A DNA stretch of 64,000 bases from Diphasiastrum complanatum (Eukaryota; Streptophyta; Lycopodiopsida; Lycopodiales; Lycopodiaceae), in NCBI GenBank assembly GCA_029204225.1, contig CM055106.1, positions 6,915,156 through 6,979,155 of the forward strand, written 5' to 3'. Shown here piece by piece: positions 10,901 to 22,529 of this stretch. How positions within the stretch are numbered: the first letter of the stretch is position 1; each line of letters begins with the position of its first letter. Made by a program: the position numbers and the translations under genes. The notes beneath the pieces are model-generated. The model did no database searches. It saw nothing but the letters and a program-made list of their open reading frames with translations, and was not told the origin of the DNA.

Positions 10901-11645
10901 TTGATCCAACAACAAGAGGAAGATGAAACTACCTTCATGACCAAGGTAAAAAATCTGCAGGATATCGATTCCTGGTACTTGGACCCTGGAGCAACTCAAC
11001 ACATGACTCACCATGGGGTTTGGTTTCAAAGCTACAAGCCTTTTACCCATTCTCGAGTTGTGCAACTTGGAGACAAGTCATCCCATTCCATTGAAGGTGA
11101 AGGAACAACCAGGGTCAAATTTCAGAGAGGTGATATTAAGTTGTTGTCCAATGTTTTACATGTTTTGAACCTTACTAAAAATATACTTTCTATAAGTAGA
11201 ATCACTGATTCAGGTCATAGGGTAGAATTCGATACTGAAGGCTGCACCATCCTTGACAAGTCTCAAAAAATTTTAGCCTTTGGTAAATGCTGTGGCTATC
11301 TTTATCATTGCCTACGCACAGATCCCTGCTGATCTAAGAAAGGAGCTAGACGACAAAAACAAAAAATCAATTTTCATAGGCTACTCCCTAGATCACAAGG
11401 CATACAAGCTCTACAATCTGGACACCCAGAAAGCATTCACTAGTAGAAACGTCATTTTCGTGGAAGACCAATTTTTCAACCCTAAGGGGAAAGCTCGAGA
11501 AAATTTCAATCCAAGTATCAAAAATAGCTCAGGGGTCGAAAATCAGAAAATCAATACCGACTCAGAAAATGAGTTAGAATCTCAACATATCGAACAACAT
11601 CAAATGATCGAATTTCAACCCAGAAGATCGAGTCGATCCAGATAG
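10901..11645 (+). pseudogene. Element B protease joined to integrase C-terminus
   Basis: The protease region reads WYLDPGATQHMT, so the catalytic DSG is mutated to DPG. About 110 residues later the sequence passes, with a frame change near 11300, into the integrase C-terminal region (YAQIPADLRKELDD, FIGYSLDHKAYKLY, VIFVEDQFF). The whole zinc finger and catalytic core are missing, an internal deletion larger than the one in element A at about the same place. Confidence 0.8.
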
Positions 11646-13187
11646 CCTCCATCCTGATTCATGGATGATCCAACTTGCTATCTTGTGCAAGAATGAAACA
11701 CTGTCTCTGAGGCAATGTCAACAACCGATGTTGATCAGTGGAAAGCTGCAATGGACTTTGAATTCGATTCTCTAATTGAGAATCAAACGTGGACTGTAAC
11801 TGAGCTGCAAAAGGATCAAAATTCGATTCCATGCAAGTGAATATTGAAAGTGAAGTATGATGCTGAAGGCAAATTAAATCGATACTGGTTGCCAATTAGG
11901 ATTTCTCACAAATTCTAGTCCTGAATTATTTTGAGACCTTCAACCCAGTAGTCAAGCATGCTTCAATCCGTTTATTACTTTCCTATGCAGCTGCAGCAGA
12001 TCTCGAAGTTCACCAAATGGACGTCCAAACTGCTTTTCTCAACGACACCATTGAAGAGGAGATTTATATGTCCCAGCCAGAAGGATACGAGATAAATGGT
12101 AAGGAGCACCTAGTGTGAGAAATTCACAAAGCCTTGTATGGTCTGAAATAGTCTCCAAGAGCTTGGTTTTAGAAAATTAATGCATTCTTGATCGAGAATG
12201 GTTTTACACCAAACTCAGTAGACTTGAATGTTTATTTCAAGTCTGTATCAAATTCCTTCATCATCATCACTCTTTTTGTAGATATGACTGATATGGATCC
12301 AATCCACTACTGTCTTAGAATTCAGATTTTTCGAATATGATCTAGCAGACAGATTTTCATGTGTCAACATAGATATTTAATTAATGTGCTGGAGAAATAT
12401 GGAATGGTCAGTTGCAAACCAAGCCACTTTCCATTCGACCCTGGTCTGAAGCTCTCAAGGGACCAATGCCCAAAATTCGAGTCAGAGAAGGAGGAAGTAA
12501 AACAATATTCGTTTCACCCTATCATCGGGTCACTCATTTATGTTATGCTCTGCACTCAACCCGACCTTGCTTACTCAATCAGCTCTCAACCAGTTTCGAT
12601 CAAATCCGGGTCCAATCCATTGGAAGGCTCTCATGAAGGTCATGAAGTATGTTGAAGTTACAAAATATCTTAGCATGTGTTATGGAGGTAGCCAATCTGC
12701 CAATATTCTGGAAGGCTACACAGATGCAGACTGGGCAGGAGATATCAATACCAGAAAATCGACATCTGGGTTTGTAATCTTGTTCAATCAAGGCTCGATT
12801 TTATGAACAGTCAAAACCAGATCTCAGTAGCATTGTCTTTAACCAGAATATATAACTGCCATGAATGCTACCAAGGATGCAATTTGGCTGAGAAACCTAC
12901 TTGTAGATATCAAAATTATTCAGTCACATCCTACAACCCTCTACTGTGACAATCAAAGCGCCATTGCACTATATCTGAATTCAGAATTGCACTCTCGAAG
13001 CAAGCATATCAAAATCAGGTATCACCACCTTAGAGAGAAAGTGCAAAACAAGGAAATTTCTTTGGTTTACTGTAGGATAGAATTACAAGCAACAAATTAC
13101 TTCACCAAGGCCCTATCAAATGAGCACCATCTAAGATTTAACAATATGCTAAATCTGAAGATCAAAGTTTTTCAGGATCCACATTAA
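11646..13187 (+). pseudogene. Element B RT and RNase H relic
   Basis: RT motifs in broken frames: EAMSTTDVDQWKAAMDFEFD, ILKVKYDAEGKLN, MDVQTAFLNDTIEEEIYMSQ, HKALYGLK. Stops replace conserved Trp or Gln codons at 11838-11840, 12149-12151, 12170-12172 and 12804-12806. The YVDD catalytic segment is lost by a short deletion after LFVD (about 12280). RNase H follows (YTDADWAGDINTRKSTSGF, YCDNQSAIAL, RSKHIKIRYH) to about 13187. Not functional. Confidence 0.85.
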
Positions 13188-13234
13188 AGAGGTGAATTCA
13201 TGCTCAAGCCCAATTCCACTAGGTAATGAGCATA
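13188..13234 (+). other. Short gap between element B pol and 3' LTR
   Basis: Non-coding; the polypurine tract expected here is no longer clear (only AAAGAGGTG at 13185-13193 is purine-rich). Confidence 0.4.
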
Positions 13235-14092
13235 TTGTAAAACCCTGTTTAAACCTATCCTTGAAAAACACAAAAAAAAGGAAGGTTCAAAAAATTTTAT
13301 AGCAGAAACTCAAATCGCATTTTTCAGAATTTTTTGATACTGTATCGACTCGAAAAATCCGAGATTTTTCAATATCCAAAAATAAATTTTTTTCGATATT
13401 GTGTTGACTTAAAAAATTCGAGATTTTTTGAAATCCGAAAGTCAAAATTTTCCAATACTGTAAATTTGTAATTTTGACCCAAAAATCAGATTTTTCGATA
13501 CAGATTCGACTCAAAAAATCCATAATTTTCAAGTCATTGTAATCTTTGAGTCAGTGTATATTTTTTGAGCCTTTGTATATTCTTGAGTCTTTGTAAATTT
13601 TTGGTACTGTCATAACTCTGACCAGCGCATCGTGACGTTGACAGTCCACCTAATCCTGTATATACATTCACTGTAAAATGATGGCTACCTACTACAAGAT
13701 GGATGTAGTTAATTAAGTAGATTAATGTTAGTTTTCAATGTACTAATCATCTGACTTCCAATCAGCAAGAAAGATCTACATTGGAGTCAACGCACTGATC
13801 AAGTTATCATCTTGCAGGCGTTATATTGTAAATAGTCAAGTTCAGTTTTTTGAATTTCAAGTTATCATCGACAAACTCAGTTGAAGTCGTTTTTGTGCCT
13901 ATTGATTTGTGCCAATTTCAAGCTCTTGTACTCAAGTTTTTGATAATTATCAAAGTGCAAAACATTTTCTATATTTTTTTTCTATTGCACATTTGGTATT
14001 CAATTTCATCTTAAATACATTGATGGTAATTGTTGCAAGTCTGATCCATCGACCACCTACTCCACTTTCGCTGCACATCTCGATCTCTCTGA
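13235..14092 (+). repeat. Element B 3' LTR
   Basis: Starts at TGTAAAACCC and ends near TTCTTTACA. Its last 200 bp match the truncated 5' LTR at 9645-9844 with many differences, so the element is old. Its first half is rich in repeated AAAAATCCGAGATTTTT-like inverted motifs (13330-13520). Confidence 0.65.
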
Positions 14093-14298
14093 TTCTTTAC
14101 AATTGCATGGGTTGTACCTATGACTTGATGTGGTATGATTTGTCGTGTCACAAAGTATACAAGTTGTATTTCATACGGTCTGTGTGACACTCATTATCGG
14201 TATGTGCACCACCACATTATTGTGGGCACTAGGTATTTCATGCCTATGGATAACGTTACCAGATGGAAATTGCCTTGGCAACTGACTTTGAATTGACT

Positions 14299-14830
14299 TT
14301 AAGGCTTGTTTAGTTTCTCTATTTGTTGTTGATGTTGTTGATTCATCAGATCAAATTGAGATTTCCAAAATTGGTCTGAATCTCTTGGCTCACTCGAACG
14401 ACTTTCAATGAAAACACGGTGAGCTCTTTTCTCTTTATGGTCCCCATCATTGGACCCTTCTTCTTCTTCACAAATGGCATCTGACATAGCTGATCTAAGT
14501 GTATGATACTCTTCGCTAGGCTTAAGCTCTTTCTGTATACATCTTGGAAGGCCAACTAAAAACCATATGATCAACCTCTTATCAGTTGATTGTTCTTGGA
14601 CTTGACTTTTGAGATGCTTAAAGTGCTCAATATAGTCACGTACTCATTCATCCTTTTTTATTTTTTACTAAGTCGCACAAATGGGCTCTCAGTGAGTTTG
14701 AAAGGTTGGAATCACTTAATAAAAGACTCTTTCAACTCTGACCAATCTTGTGTATCATCACGATCAGGTTAAAAAACCACTCTCATGCTTTATCTACCAT
14801 GGCCATTGAAAACAGTTGGACTTTTGCATC
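14299..14830 (-). pseudogene. Ty3/gypsy gag relic
   Basis: On the minus strand the reading runs through an AWEWF-like motif (near 14790), FIKWFQPF, EHFKHLKSQVQEQ, then the open stretch WFLVGLPRCIQKELKPSEEY and a charged tail ending QQHQQQIEKLNK. This is the retrotransposon Gag domain of plant gypsy elements, split over several frames with stops. No adjacent gypsy pol is seen; it is an isolated fragment. Confidence 0.7.
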
Positions 14831-16550
14831 ATATGTATATTCACCATATACTTTACAAACAGTGAAGAAGATTGAATCTACTCCTACTGAAATCATCAAA
14901 TCAACAAAACAACATCTAACTAATAACTGCAAGATCCTACAAAGTGCTTATTACAAATATCACTCAACATTTGTAATAAGAACTCCTCAAGGAGTCAAGC
15001 ACAAAGCAAAATCAAATCTGAATGGTTATGATCTGCCACTAAGCCTTGCACACATCTACTGGATGTTAATCACAAAACCAAACATGAAAGAAGGAAGAAT
15101 CAACAATCACATTCATACACAAGTACCCAAACTGAATGCATGAAGATGGAGCATAGAAAAAATTGCAAGTAGTAGGATTTTCAATTAGTAAAGGTCTTTT
15201 TAGTTTTTGTTTCCTTAGATATTTTTGTAGATTTTTTCTATATCAAGATGATTGAAGAATGGTTCAAGATGGGGATCAAACCGAAATGAAATTGAACTAA
15301 GATCAAGATTAGATCGGGATCTAAAGAAAGATCGGATGGACGAAAGGATAAGAAATTACAAATCCAAAAGGCAATTGAGTAAGATCAAAAAGTGTAGATG
15401 GGTTTTGATGGTCAGTCACTCAGCAAAAATCTTTTAAACTTTTTTTTAGATGACGAGTAATAGACGGGGGCGAGTAATAGGTGAGTAATAGCTAATAGCT
15501 CGCTGAGCTACCTATGCACTGTAAATGATGATTAGAACACTTTGTGAAGTGGGCGAGCAAAGTGTGTGGAAATGAAGCAAATTGATTGGACCCCTAAGAT
15601 CACCACCTCTTACAATGATTGGAGCTCCTACATGACACCTCTTACAATGATTGGACCATTTTGGTGCACCTCACAATATGAAATTAAGAGGTGATATGTC
15701 ACTCATCCTCCAGCATCAAGCCAAGTGTCACTAGCCTAAACTACCACGAGCTAATACACTTCCAAAATTGGCCTAATCACTTATTTACAGGTGTACAATG
15801 AGTGGTTTTGAAAAAGGACCCCCAAATCTAAAGATAGATGGCTTTTACAATTTCACACCTTGAACTAGAATTATCAGAAATATTTTCACAAATAAGCTGT
15901 AACTTTAAATTTGTGTAGGATCTAAAATTGGGAGATGCAATAAACACTTCTTTTAGTAAAATTCAAAGATATCTACTAATGTACTATTGGTTTGACACTT
16001 TGTTTTTTCTCTTTCTTTTGTTTCAATACCTTTTGAGTTTTTCTTTCTCTTATTTTTATTGAAGTTGAAAAAAGTCCTATATTTCAAGAAGTTGATTGTA
16101 CTCACACTAGAATGCTATAGCTATAGATATCTAGAGCTTAAGTTCCTAATCACCGACATTTATCAAAAGGTGGATATTATGTTGGCAATAAGTCAATAAT
16201 GTACAATATTGCATTCATATACTGGATCCTTTCACAAAACAAAGTAGGTGAAATATCATATTTTGTAGTCACAACAATTTCAAGCTATATAAATTTAACT
16301 ACTTATCTTGCTTAAACATTAGAAATAAGAAGCACTCCCATGAACAAATTGAAAAAAGAAAATGCTACAAAACAATAATCATCACTTAAAATTGAAAACA
16401 AGTTTTCAATACATGAGCGAGAGGGCAAGACAATATCACACTCATGCAAATGAAGTATGTGAATGAAATTATGAGATGCTTCAACATGTGCGACAATAAG
16501 CCAATTTCTACGCATGTGGAGAGGTTGGTAAAAAGTTATCTCATGAGGAT
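14831..16550. other. Non-coding stretch, no gene seen
   Basis: AT-rich DNA with short ORFs that resemble nothing I know. Around 15595-15680 there are diverged repeats of CCACCTCTTACAATGATTGG, similar in style to the CCTATTGGACC repeats of the LTR family at 17.3 and 19.3 kb, so part may be LTR debris. Confidence 0.4.
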
Positions 16551-16760
16551 GAGAGTAAGCTAGTTGATGATAAATTATTTCATCAATTAGTTGGTTGCCT
16601 GATTTATTTTACCACTACTTATCTTGACATAAGTTTTGTTGTGAGCCTAGTGAGTCAATTTATGGATACAGATAGGGAAACACACTAGAAGGCTGTGAAG
16701 AGGATCCTTCAGAATGTTAGAAGTACAGCTACTTATGGTTTGCTATATTACGAGTGGTAT
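16551..16760 (+). pseudogene. Copia RT-RNase H junction fragment
   Basis: Translates as HQLVGCLIYFTTTYLDISF, then SLVSQFMDTDRETH, a TAG at 16686-16688 in place of the conserved Trp of HWKA, and KAVKRILQNVRSTATYGLLY. This is the conserved copia segment just after the RT palm and thumb. It is an isolated fragment with no neighbouring domains. Confidence 0.8.
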
Positions 16761-16984
16761 GCCATTGCAGTTTTGGATCTCCAACTGGGTGAGCTGCCGT
16801 GTAGTATCGGGTTTCGATCCAATGGGGAGAGGGTTAAGAAAAGAAATGGGAATGGGGATCTAAGCCTACTAAGGGCGTCAGGCTTATTTAAGATCTAAAA
16901 GTGGAAAGGCTTAGATCCGGGATTTGTTCATCTTCTTCTTCTCTTCTTTTTGGGTTTTCTTTGGTGGTTTGCATCATTTCTGTT

Positions 16985-17804
16985 GAATTTCACACGTGTG
17001 GATTGTCCACTACATGTACTTGTGATCTCCTAAGGTGTGTAGATGCACCAAGATTAAGATTAGATTGAGATTCAAGATCAATCTTAGATCCTATGGCAAA
17101 AACACACTACTACATGCATTCAATCACTTCCAACTCTCACTCACACATGTGGGAAGTGTTCCAAAAGTAATCTAAGTAAGAACAAGCTGCTCTCCTTGGG
17201 TAGAGAGAGAAAATCATCAATACCTCTCAGGTAGAAAGAGAAAGCTAGAAAATCACTTACACTAAAAATCCCACTCAATCTCAAAATCAATTAGATCCAA
17301 ATGAGGAGTACAATGATACTAGTAGATTCATGAGCTACCACTATGCTTAACTATGATTGGATCACACTTTGCCACCTCTTAATCCTATTGGACCATTGAT
17401 CCATGCACCTCTAAATTCTATTGGACTATATTCAAGCACACCTCAAATTCCTATTGGACCACACATGGTTCCACCTCTAAAACCTATTGGACCTCTTAAA
17501 ATTCATCAAACAAAAGCATTACACTTTTCTACACTCTAATTGGCACAAGTTTGGCCTCCTACTCTATTTTGGCTCAATAGTGGCATTACAAGTGAAAATG
17601 GATAATTTGCCATCTATGCCAAATTTGACCCTATCAACATCCTACACCTAAATGCTTGACTATGAAATTCTATGAGACCCCTATATCAAACATTTTGATT
17701 TACTTTACAATTCTCCACACGTGGGAACATCCTCCACACATGTGAGATTCACTTACAAACTTCTATCATAAAAAATACCAAGCTAGATTTTTGCCAATTT
17801 CTCA
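16985..17804 (-). repeat. LTR of the element C family, inverted copy, truncated
   Basis: On the minus strand this starts TGTGAGAAATTGGC at 17804 and matches 19015-19870 closely, but in the opposite orientation. The match stops near 16985 at TCCACACGTGTGAAATTCA, so the last 600 bp of the LTR are missing. It contains the same CCAAT repeat cluster (17360-17490) and the palindrome CACACGTGTG at 16991-17000. With 19015-20480 it forms a long inverted repeat with a spacer of about 1.2 kb. Confidence 0.85.
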
Positions 17805-18050
17805 CAATTTCTTGGATATTCTTGGTTTCTTTGGCTTATCTAGGCATCCTTGGCTCTAGATCTTCTCCTCAAGAGGTTGATCTTCTCAAGGGAGGTGGAA
17901 AATGAAAGAAAGTTTACCTAATGGATCTTAATGATTACTCCAAAATGTTTTTTTATAACAACTATTTTTCTTGAGTGTGGATTTTATGGATTAGTTTTGA
18001 AACTAGTAGATAAATGCAATTGCTAATGATTGTTTATGATTGTGATACCT
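17805..18050. other. Unassigned spacer between inverted LTR and integrase relic
   Basis: No coding similarity seen. It lies where the internal 3' end of the inverted element would be, but shows no clear polypurine tract. Confidence 0.35.
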
Positions 18051-18440
18051 TGATGGGAAAGCTATTGGATTGCCAAAGACTATATCAAAGGATCTTCTAC
18101 CATGTGAAGCTTTTGCCATTGCTAAGTCTCATTAGAGGCCTTTTCCAATATCCAACATCAAGTCTCAACTTCCATTTGAGCTAGTGCACTCGGATGTACA
18201 CTTTGCATCTTCCAAAAGCAAAGGAGAAGCTACATGCTTTGTCACTTTCATTGATGATTATTCAAGATTTTGTTGGGTGTATCTCTTATCTTCCAAGTCT
18301 ATGGTGTTTGATGTATTTCTCAAATTCAAAACTCTTGTTAAAAAACAATTCTCTCGTCATTTAAAACCTTGAGATTTGATGATGGTGGAGAGTATGTCTC
18401 CAACAAATTTAATGATGTTTGTGAGCAAAAGGGAGTGTTA
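18051..18440 (+). pseudogene. Copia pre-integrase and integrase core fragment
   Basis: Readable as a decayed pre-integrase end (CEAFAIAKSH near 18103), then the core LVHSDVHFASSKSKGEATC, FIDDYSRFCWVYLLSSK and, after a frame change near 18372, FDDGGEYVSNKF. The second catalytic Asp context is recognisable (LRFDDGG for LRSDNGG). The fragment ends near 18440. Confidence 0.8.
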
Positions 18441-19000
18441 GAAAGGGACTTTTTTGAAAATCATGTTTTCACATGTTTTGAGGCAAATTGTAAACTCCTC
18501 TTGAGATTAAGTGAAGCATCCAAAGTGGGACACTTACATCCTTGAGAGAGTAACTAGCCTAAAAAAGATCAAGATAGTCTTTGATATCAAGATTAGATCC
18601 ATCATGGATATAGTTCATTGTATGTGGACTAGTCAAGCTAGAAAGCATAATCTTGATAATCATCATTGTTTCACATCTTATGATCTTGATCTCCATGATC
18701 CTTATGAGGCTTGGAAGCCTCAGATTTTTCTATTTATGGTGCATCCATCATGCAAGTGGAACTTTCAAAGCAAAGATCATCATCAAGCATGGAGGAAGCC
18801 CATGATCATAGTGGCATATTGGTGGAGCACTCTTCAAAGGCATTGGCAAGAGAGCTCTACCAAAGAGATCTTATCATGGATATGGTGAGGGTGCTGCTAT
18901 GATGGATCCCTTGGCTGATCTTCACTTCTTATGCATACCAAAGGATCCACTCAAAAAGATTTACAAACTTCTCAAGCGATTTAGTACCTTTCCAAGCTAT
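18441..19000 (+). pseudogene. 3' internal debris before the element C family LTR
   Basis: Low-complexity coding-like sequence. The stretch 18770-19000 (EHSSKALARELYQRDLI, then PLADLHFLCIPKDPLKKI in another frame) directly precedes the polypurine tract and LTR, so by position it is the end of a copia internal region, but I do not recognise a domain. Confidence 0.4.
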
Positions 19001-19014
19001 TTTTTGAGGAGGAG
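19001..19014 (+). other. Polypurine tract before LTR
   Basis: TTTTTGAGGAGGAG immediately precedes the TGTGAG start of the LTR, marking the 3' end of an internal region on the plus strand. Confidence 0.75.
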
Positions 19015-20480
19015 TGTGAGAAATTGGCAAAAATCTAGCTTGGTATTTTTTATGATAGAAGTTTGTAAGTGAATCTCACATGTGTGGAGGATGTTCCCAT
19101 GTGTGGAGAATTGTAAAGTAAATCAAAATGTTTGATATAGGGGTCTCATAGAATTTCATAGTCAAGCATTTAGGTGTAGGATGTTGATAGGGTCAAATTT
19201 GGCATAGATGGCAAATTATCCATTTCCACTTGTAATGCCACTATTGAGCCAAAATAGAGTAGGAGGCCAAACTTGTGCCAATTAGAGTGTAGACAAGTCT
19301 AATGCTTTTGTTTGATGAAGTTTAAGAGGTGCAATAGGATTTAGAGGTGGAACTATGTGTGGTCCAATAGGAATTTGAGGTGTGCTTGAATATAGTCCAA
19401 TAGAATTAAGAGGTGCATGGATCAATGGTCCAATAGAATTAAGAGGTGGCAAAGTGTGATCCAATCATAGTTAAGTATAGTGGTAGCTCGTGGATCTACT
19501 AGTATCATTGTACTCCTCATTTGGATCTAATTTGATTTTGAGATTGAGTGGATTTTGAGTGTCATTGAATTTCTAGCTTTCTCTCTCTACTTGAGAGCTT
19601 ATGATGGTTTTTCTCTCTCTACCCGAGAGCTCAAGATGTTTTTTCTCTCTCTACTCGAGGAGAGCAGCTTGTTTTTACTTAGATTATTTTTTGAATACTT
19701 CCCACATGTGTGAGTGAGAGTTGGAAGTGATTGAATGCATATAGTAGTGTGTTTTTGCCATAGGATCTAAGATTGATCTTGAATCTCAATCTAGTCTTGA
19801 TCTTGGTGCATCTACACACCTTAGGAGATCACAAGTACATGTTGTGGACAATCCACACGTGTGAAATTCAACAGCTCCCACATGTCAAGATGTTGTTCGC
19901 ACGTGTGGATATGGATGTACTAGATAAGATGTACCTATTCTCCTAGATCCTATTTTATAGGAAAGATTCCCACTTTTTGTGGAGACTAGCATTTGGATTC
20001 TAGCTAGTAGGATAAATCAACTTTGATCTATGGGCATATCTTGCTCCCATTGGTGGAACTACATGATGTGGCACTCCCCACACGTGTGAAGACCTACTGT
20101 ATTAGTTAACAGGTCGTTCATGTACTTGATCTATAAAGAGATCACCAAATCTAATGAGAATTTGATAAGAGATTTTTATTCTAGCAATTTGCTTGAGATC
20201 TACACATTTGCTTTGTGATTTTATGCCTATAAGCTATCAAATAAGCTTTGTACTTTGCTCTCTGGTCATAGTCCATACAGTGACTATTTTCCACATGTGT
20301 GAGGCCACCCTTGATAGATTTGTGGTGTTACATCTATTGAACTTGCTAATAAATTAGAGATTTGCATCTAGATCAAGATCTAGTCAATAGAACTTGATGA
20401 ATCCTTTGATTTGGCAATCAATAACTCTTGTAGATTGATAAGTCACAATCAATCATTGTCCTGAAATCAAAAAATTCACA
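19015..20480 (+). repeat. Full LTR of element C family, shared between two internal regions
   Basis: 1466-bp LTR from TGTGAGAAATT to AAAAAATTCACA, directly between a polypurine tract on its left and a primer site on its right. Such a polypurine tract-LTR-primer site order means the LTR serves as 3' LTR of the left remnant and 5' LTR of element C. It carries four CCAAT motifs (19359-19463), TC-rich blocks (19575-19650), palindromes CACACGTGTG at 19854-19863 and 20079-20088, and a TATA box near 20132. Confidence 0.85.
20132..20138 (+). promoter_or_regulatory. Likely TATA box in element C LTR
   Basis: TATAAAG about 345 bp before the LTR end. A second AT-rich candidate (TATTTTATAG, 19951-19960) is possible. 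The choice is an inference from spacing. Confidence 0.4.
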
Positions 20481-20492
20481 TGGTGTCAGAGC
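20481..20492 (+). other. Primer-binding site of element C
   Basis: TGGTGTCAGAGC abuts the LTR end and differs by one transition from the standard copia primer site. Confidence 0.85.
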
Positions 20493-21076
20493 CGAGTATC
20501 AAGAGTAATGTAATGATCCATTAGACAATTGAAAATCATTATCAAATTGTTGATTTTGATCTAATCTTGTGTGGGCGAGCTCTAAGAGAGTGATAGCTTC
20601 ATTTGTTTTGGTCCAAATTAATTTGTAGGTTGCAGGTGTACTGACCACACGTGTGAGGCTATACAATAGCTATCAAAACAAGTTCCATACTTGTTTTTTG
20701 TTCCAAAATCTTGCATATTAGTCCAAACTTCATGCTTTTTAGTGCATTGTCTAGATCTAGGTTCAATCTATCAAATGCTAATGATCAAATAGATGTTTGA
20801 ATCATTGAAGAATTTCATTTGAAGCATTAGATAAGATCATTAAGGCTGATTTGTTTAGATCTTAAGAGTGTGAAGTGACATTAAGCATAAAAGTGCTAGA
20901 ATCAATATTTGAGTGTGTGTTTTTGCTACAAATTTTGAGTGGATCTATTACACCATCATCCAGGCTTGGGCTAGGTTGATTGGGACAAGATTATAAGCTT
21001 CTTAGAGAGCTAGAAATCTATCTTAGATCATTCATCTTCAAGAGATCTTTGTGCATCTCATAGGAAATCATTCACA
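20493..21076 (+). other. Leader of element C
   Basis: About 580 bp non-coding leader between primer site and Gag start. It has the palindrome CACACGTGTG at 20646-20655, 154 bp downstream of the primer site. Confidence 0.65.
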
Positions 21077-22009
21077 ATGTCATCCATGGGTGGTTTTTTG
21101 TTAGAATCTTGTGAGAGACTAACATCCACAAATTATGCCATATGGAAATTGAGGATGGAGTCATTATTTGTGATCCATGACCTCTATGATATTGTTCTTG
21201 GAGTTGAGCAAGAACCTCAAGGAGCTCAAGAACAATTAAAGTACAAGAATAAGACTAGATTAGCCTTTCATTGCTTAAAGATGAATGTGAGAAATGACCT
21301 CTTGAAAGAGGTAGCTTCTTGTGTCCCTTCCAAAGAGGCTTGGGATTTACTAAAGAACATTTATGAATACAACACCACCTCTAGATACTCATGCTAAAGA
21401 ATCAAGTACTCCAAAGCATGAAGAGAAGTGGAGAAAGTGGACAAGAATATGTCCTAAGAATCAAATCTTTAGACAAAGAATTGGGCTCAATTGGAGATAA
21501 AATCCAAGATAAAGAACTAGTACAAGTCATTTTGAATGGACTTGGTGATGCGTTCACCAATCTTGTTCCAACATTTGTCATTCAAGACCATTGACAAGTT
21601 ACATGATGTGCTTGTGGCCGAGGAGAGTAGGATTCTACACCTCAAAGCTAGGATGGGATCTATGTCACTACAAGGTGGTGATGAAAAAGCAAATTTCATA
21701 TCCAAAGGCAAAAAGAAGTCCCAACCATTCAAGAAGCACCAAGGCAAGGAGGCCGAGGGCAAGGATGGTGGATCTACCTCCAAAGGGAAGATCAAGAACA
21801 AAGCCAAGATAAAGTGTTTCTTTTGTGGAAAGAAAGAACACTTTGCTTCCAAATGCTTTAAGAAGAAGAATGCACAAGTGAATGAAGATCAAGACAACCT
21901 TTCACAAGAGGAGGAGGAAGAGGATGGCTTCAACACATCCTTGATGGTAGCATCAAATCCAACATCAAGCAAAGAGACATGGTGGATTGATAGTGGGACT
22001 CTGCCCTAA
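21077..22009 (+). pseudogene. Element C gag, truncated at protease
   Basis: Copia Gag of the young element's lineage (MSSMGGFLLESCERLTS at the start). Frameshifts near 21391 and 21590 split it into three open parts. The last includes a zinc knuckle CFFCGKKEHFASKC (near 21820-21860), a Glu-rich stretch and the first protease residues WWIDSGT, where similarity ends abruptly at about 22003. Everything downstream of the protease active site is missing and replaced by another copia fragment. Confidence 0.85.
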
Positions 22010-22119
22010 CAGCTAATGTATATTGAAATACCTAATTGCTATCTTCAAGTAGTCATCTAGTATAATTAGATTCAGAGGAAGATCGAGAAGCTACAACTCA
22101 AGAGAAGTTGACGCAAATT

Positions 22120-22500
22120 CTAATTTCATTGTGAAGCTCCTCCTAGAAGGTCGATAAGAATTCCAACTTAGTCTGTTTGATACATTGATGAGTTTGCTCA
22201 CTATTCTATGTAGGAGCTTACCACAGTTGAAGAAGCAATGACACAAGTTGATTCAGCTCTATGGAAGGAGGCTATGGACAAGGAGTACAACTCACTATTG
22301 AAGAACAACACTTGGACTATTACCAAGCTACCTGCAGATAGAAAAATCATTGACCACAAATGGATCTTTAAGATCAAATATTAAATAGATTTTAGTATTG
22401 ACAGAAGAAAGGCTTGACTTGTGGCAAGAGGATTTTCACAAACTCTAATGTCAACTACTTTGAATCCTTTAGTCTGGTAGTCAAGCAACCACCGAATAAT
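22120..22500 (+). pseudogene. Copia RT N-terminal fragment
   Basis: Contains ALWKEAMDKEYNSLLKNNTW, KIIDHKWIFKIKY and, after TGA at 22415-22417 in place of the Arg of KARL, LVARGFSQTL. This is the copia linker and RT start, resembling the element A/B family. It is cut off near 22500 where gypsy sequence begins. Confidence 0.75.
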
Positions 22501-22529
22501 CCACGAACAGATGTTAATACTCAGTTGCA

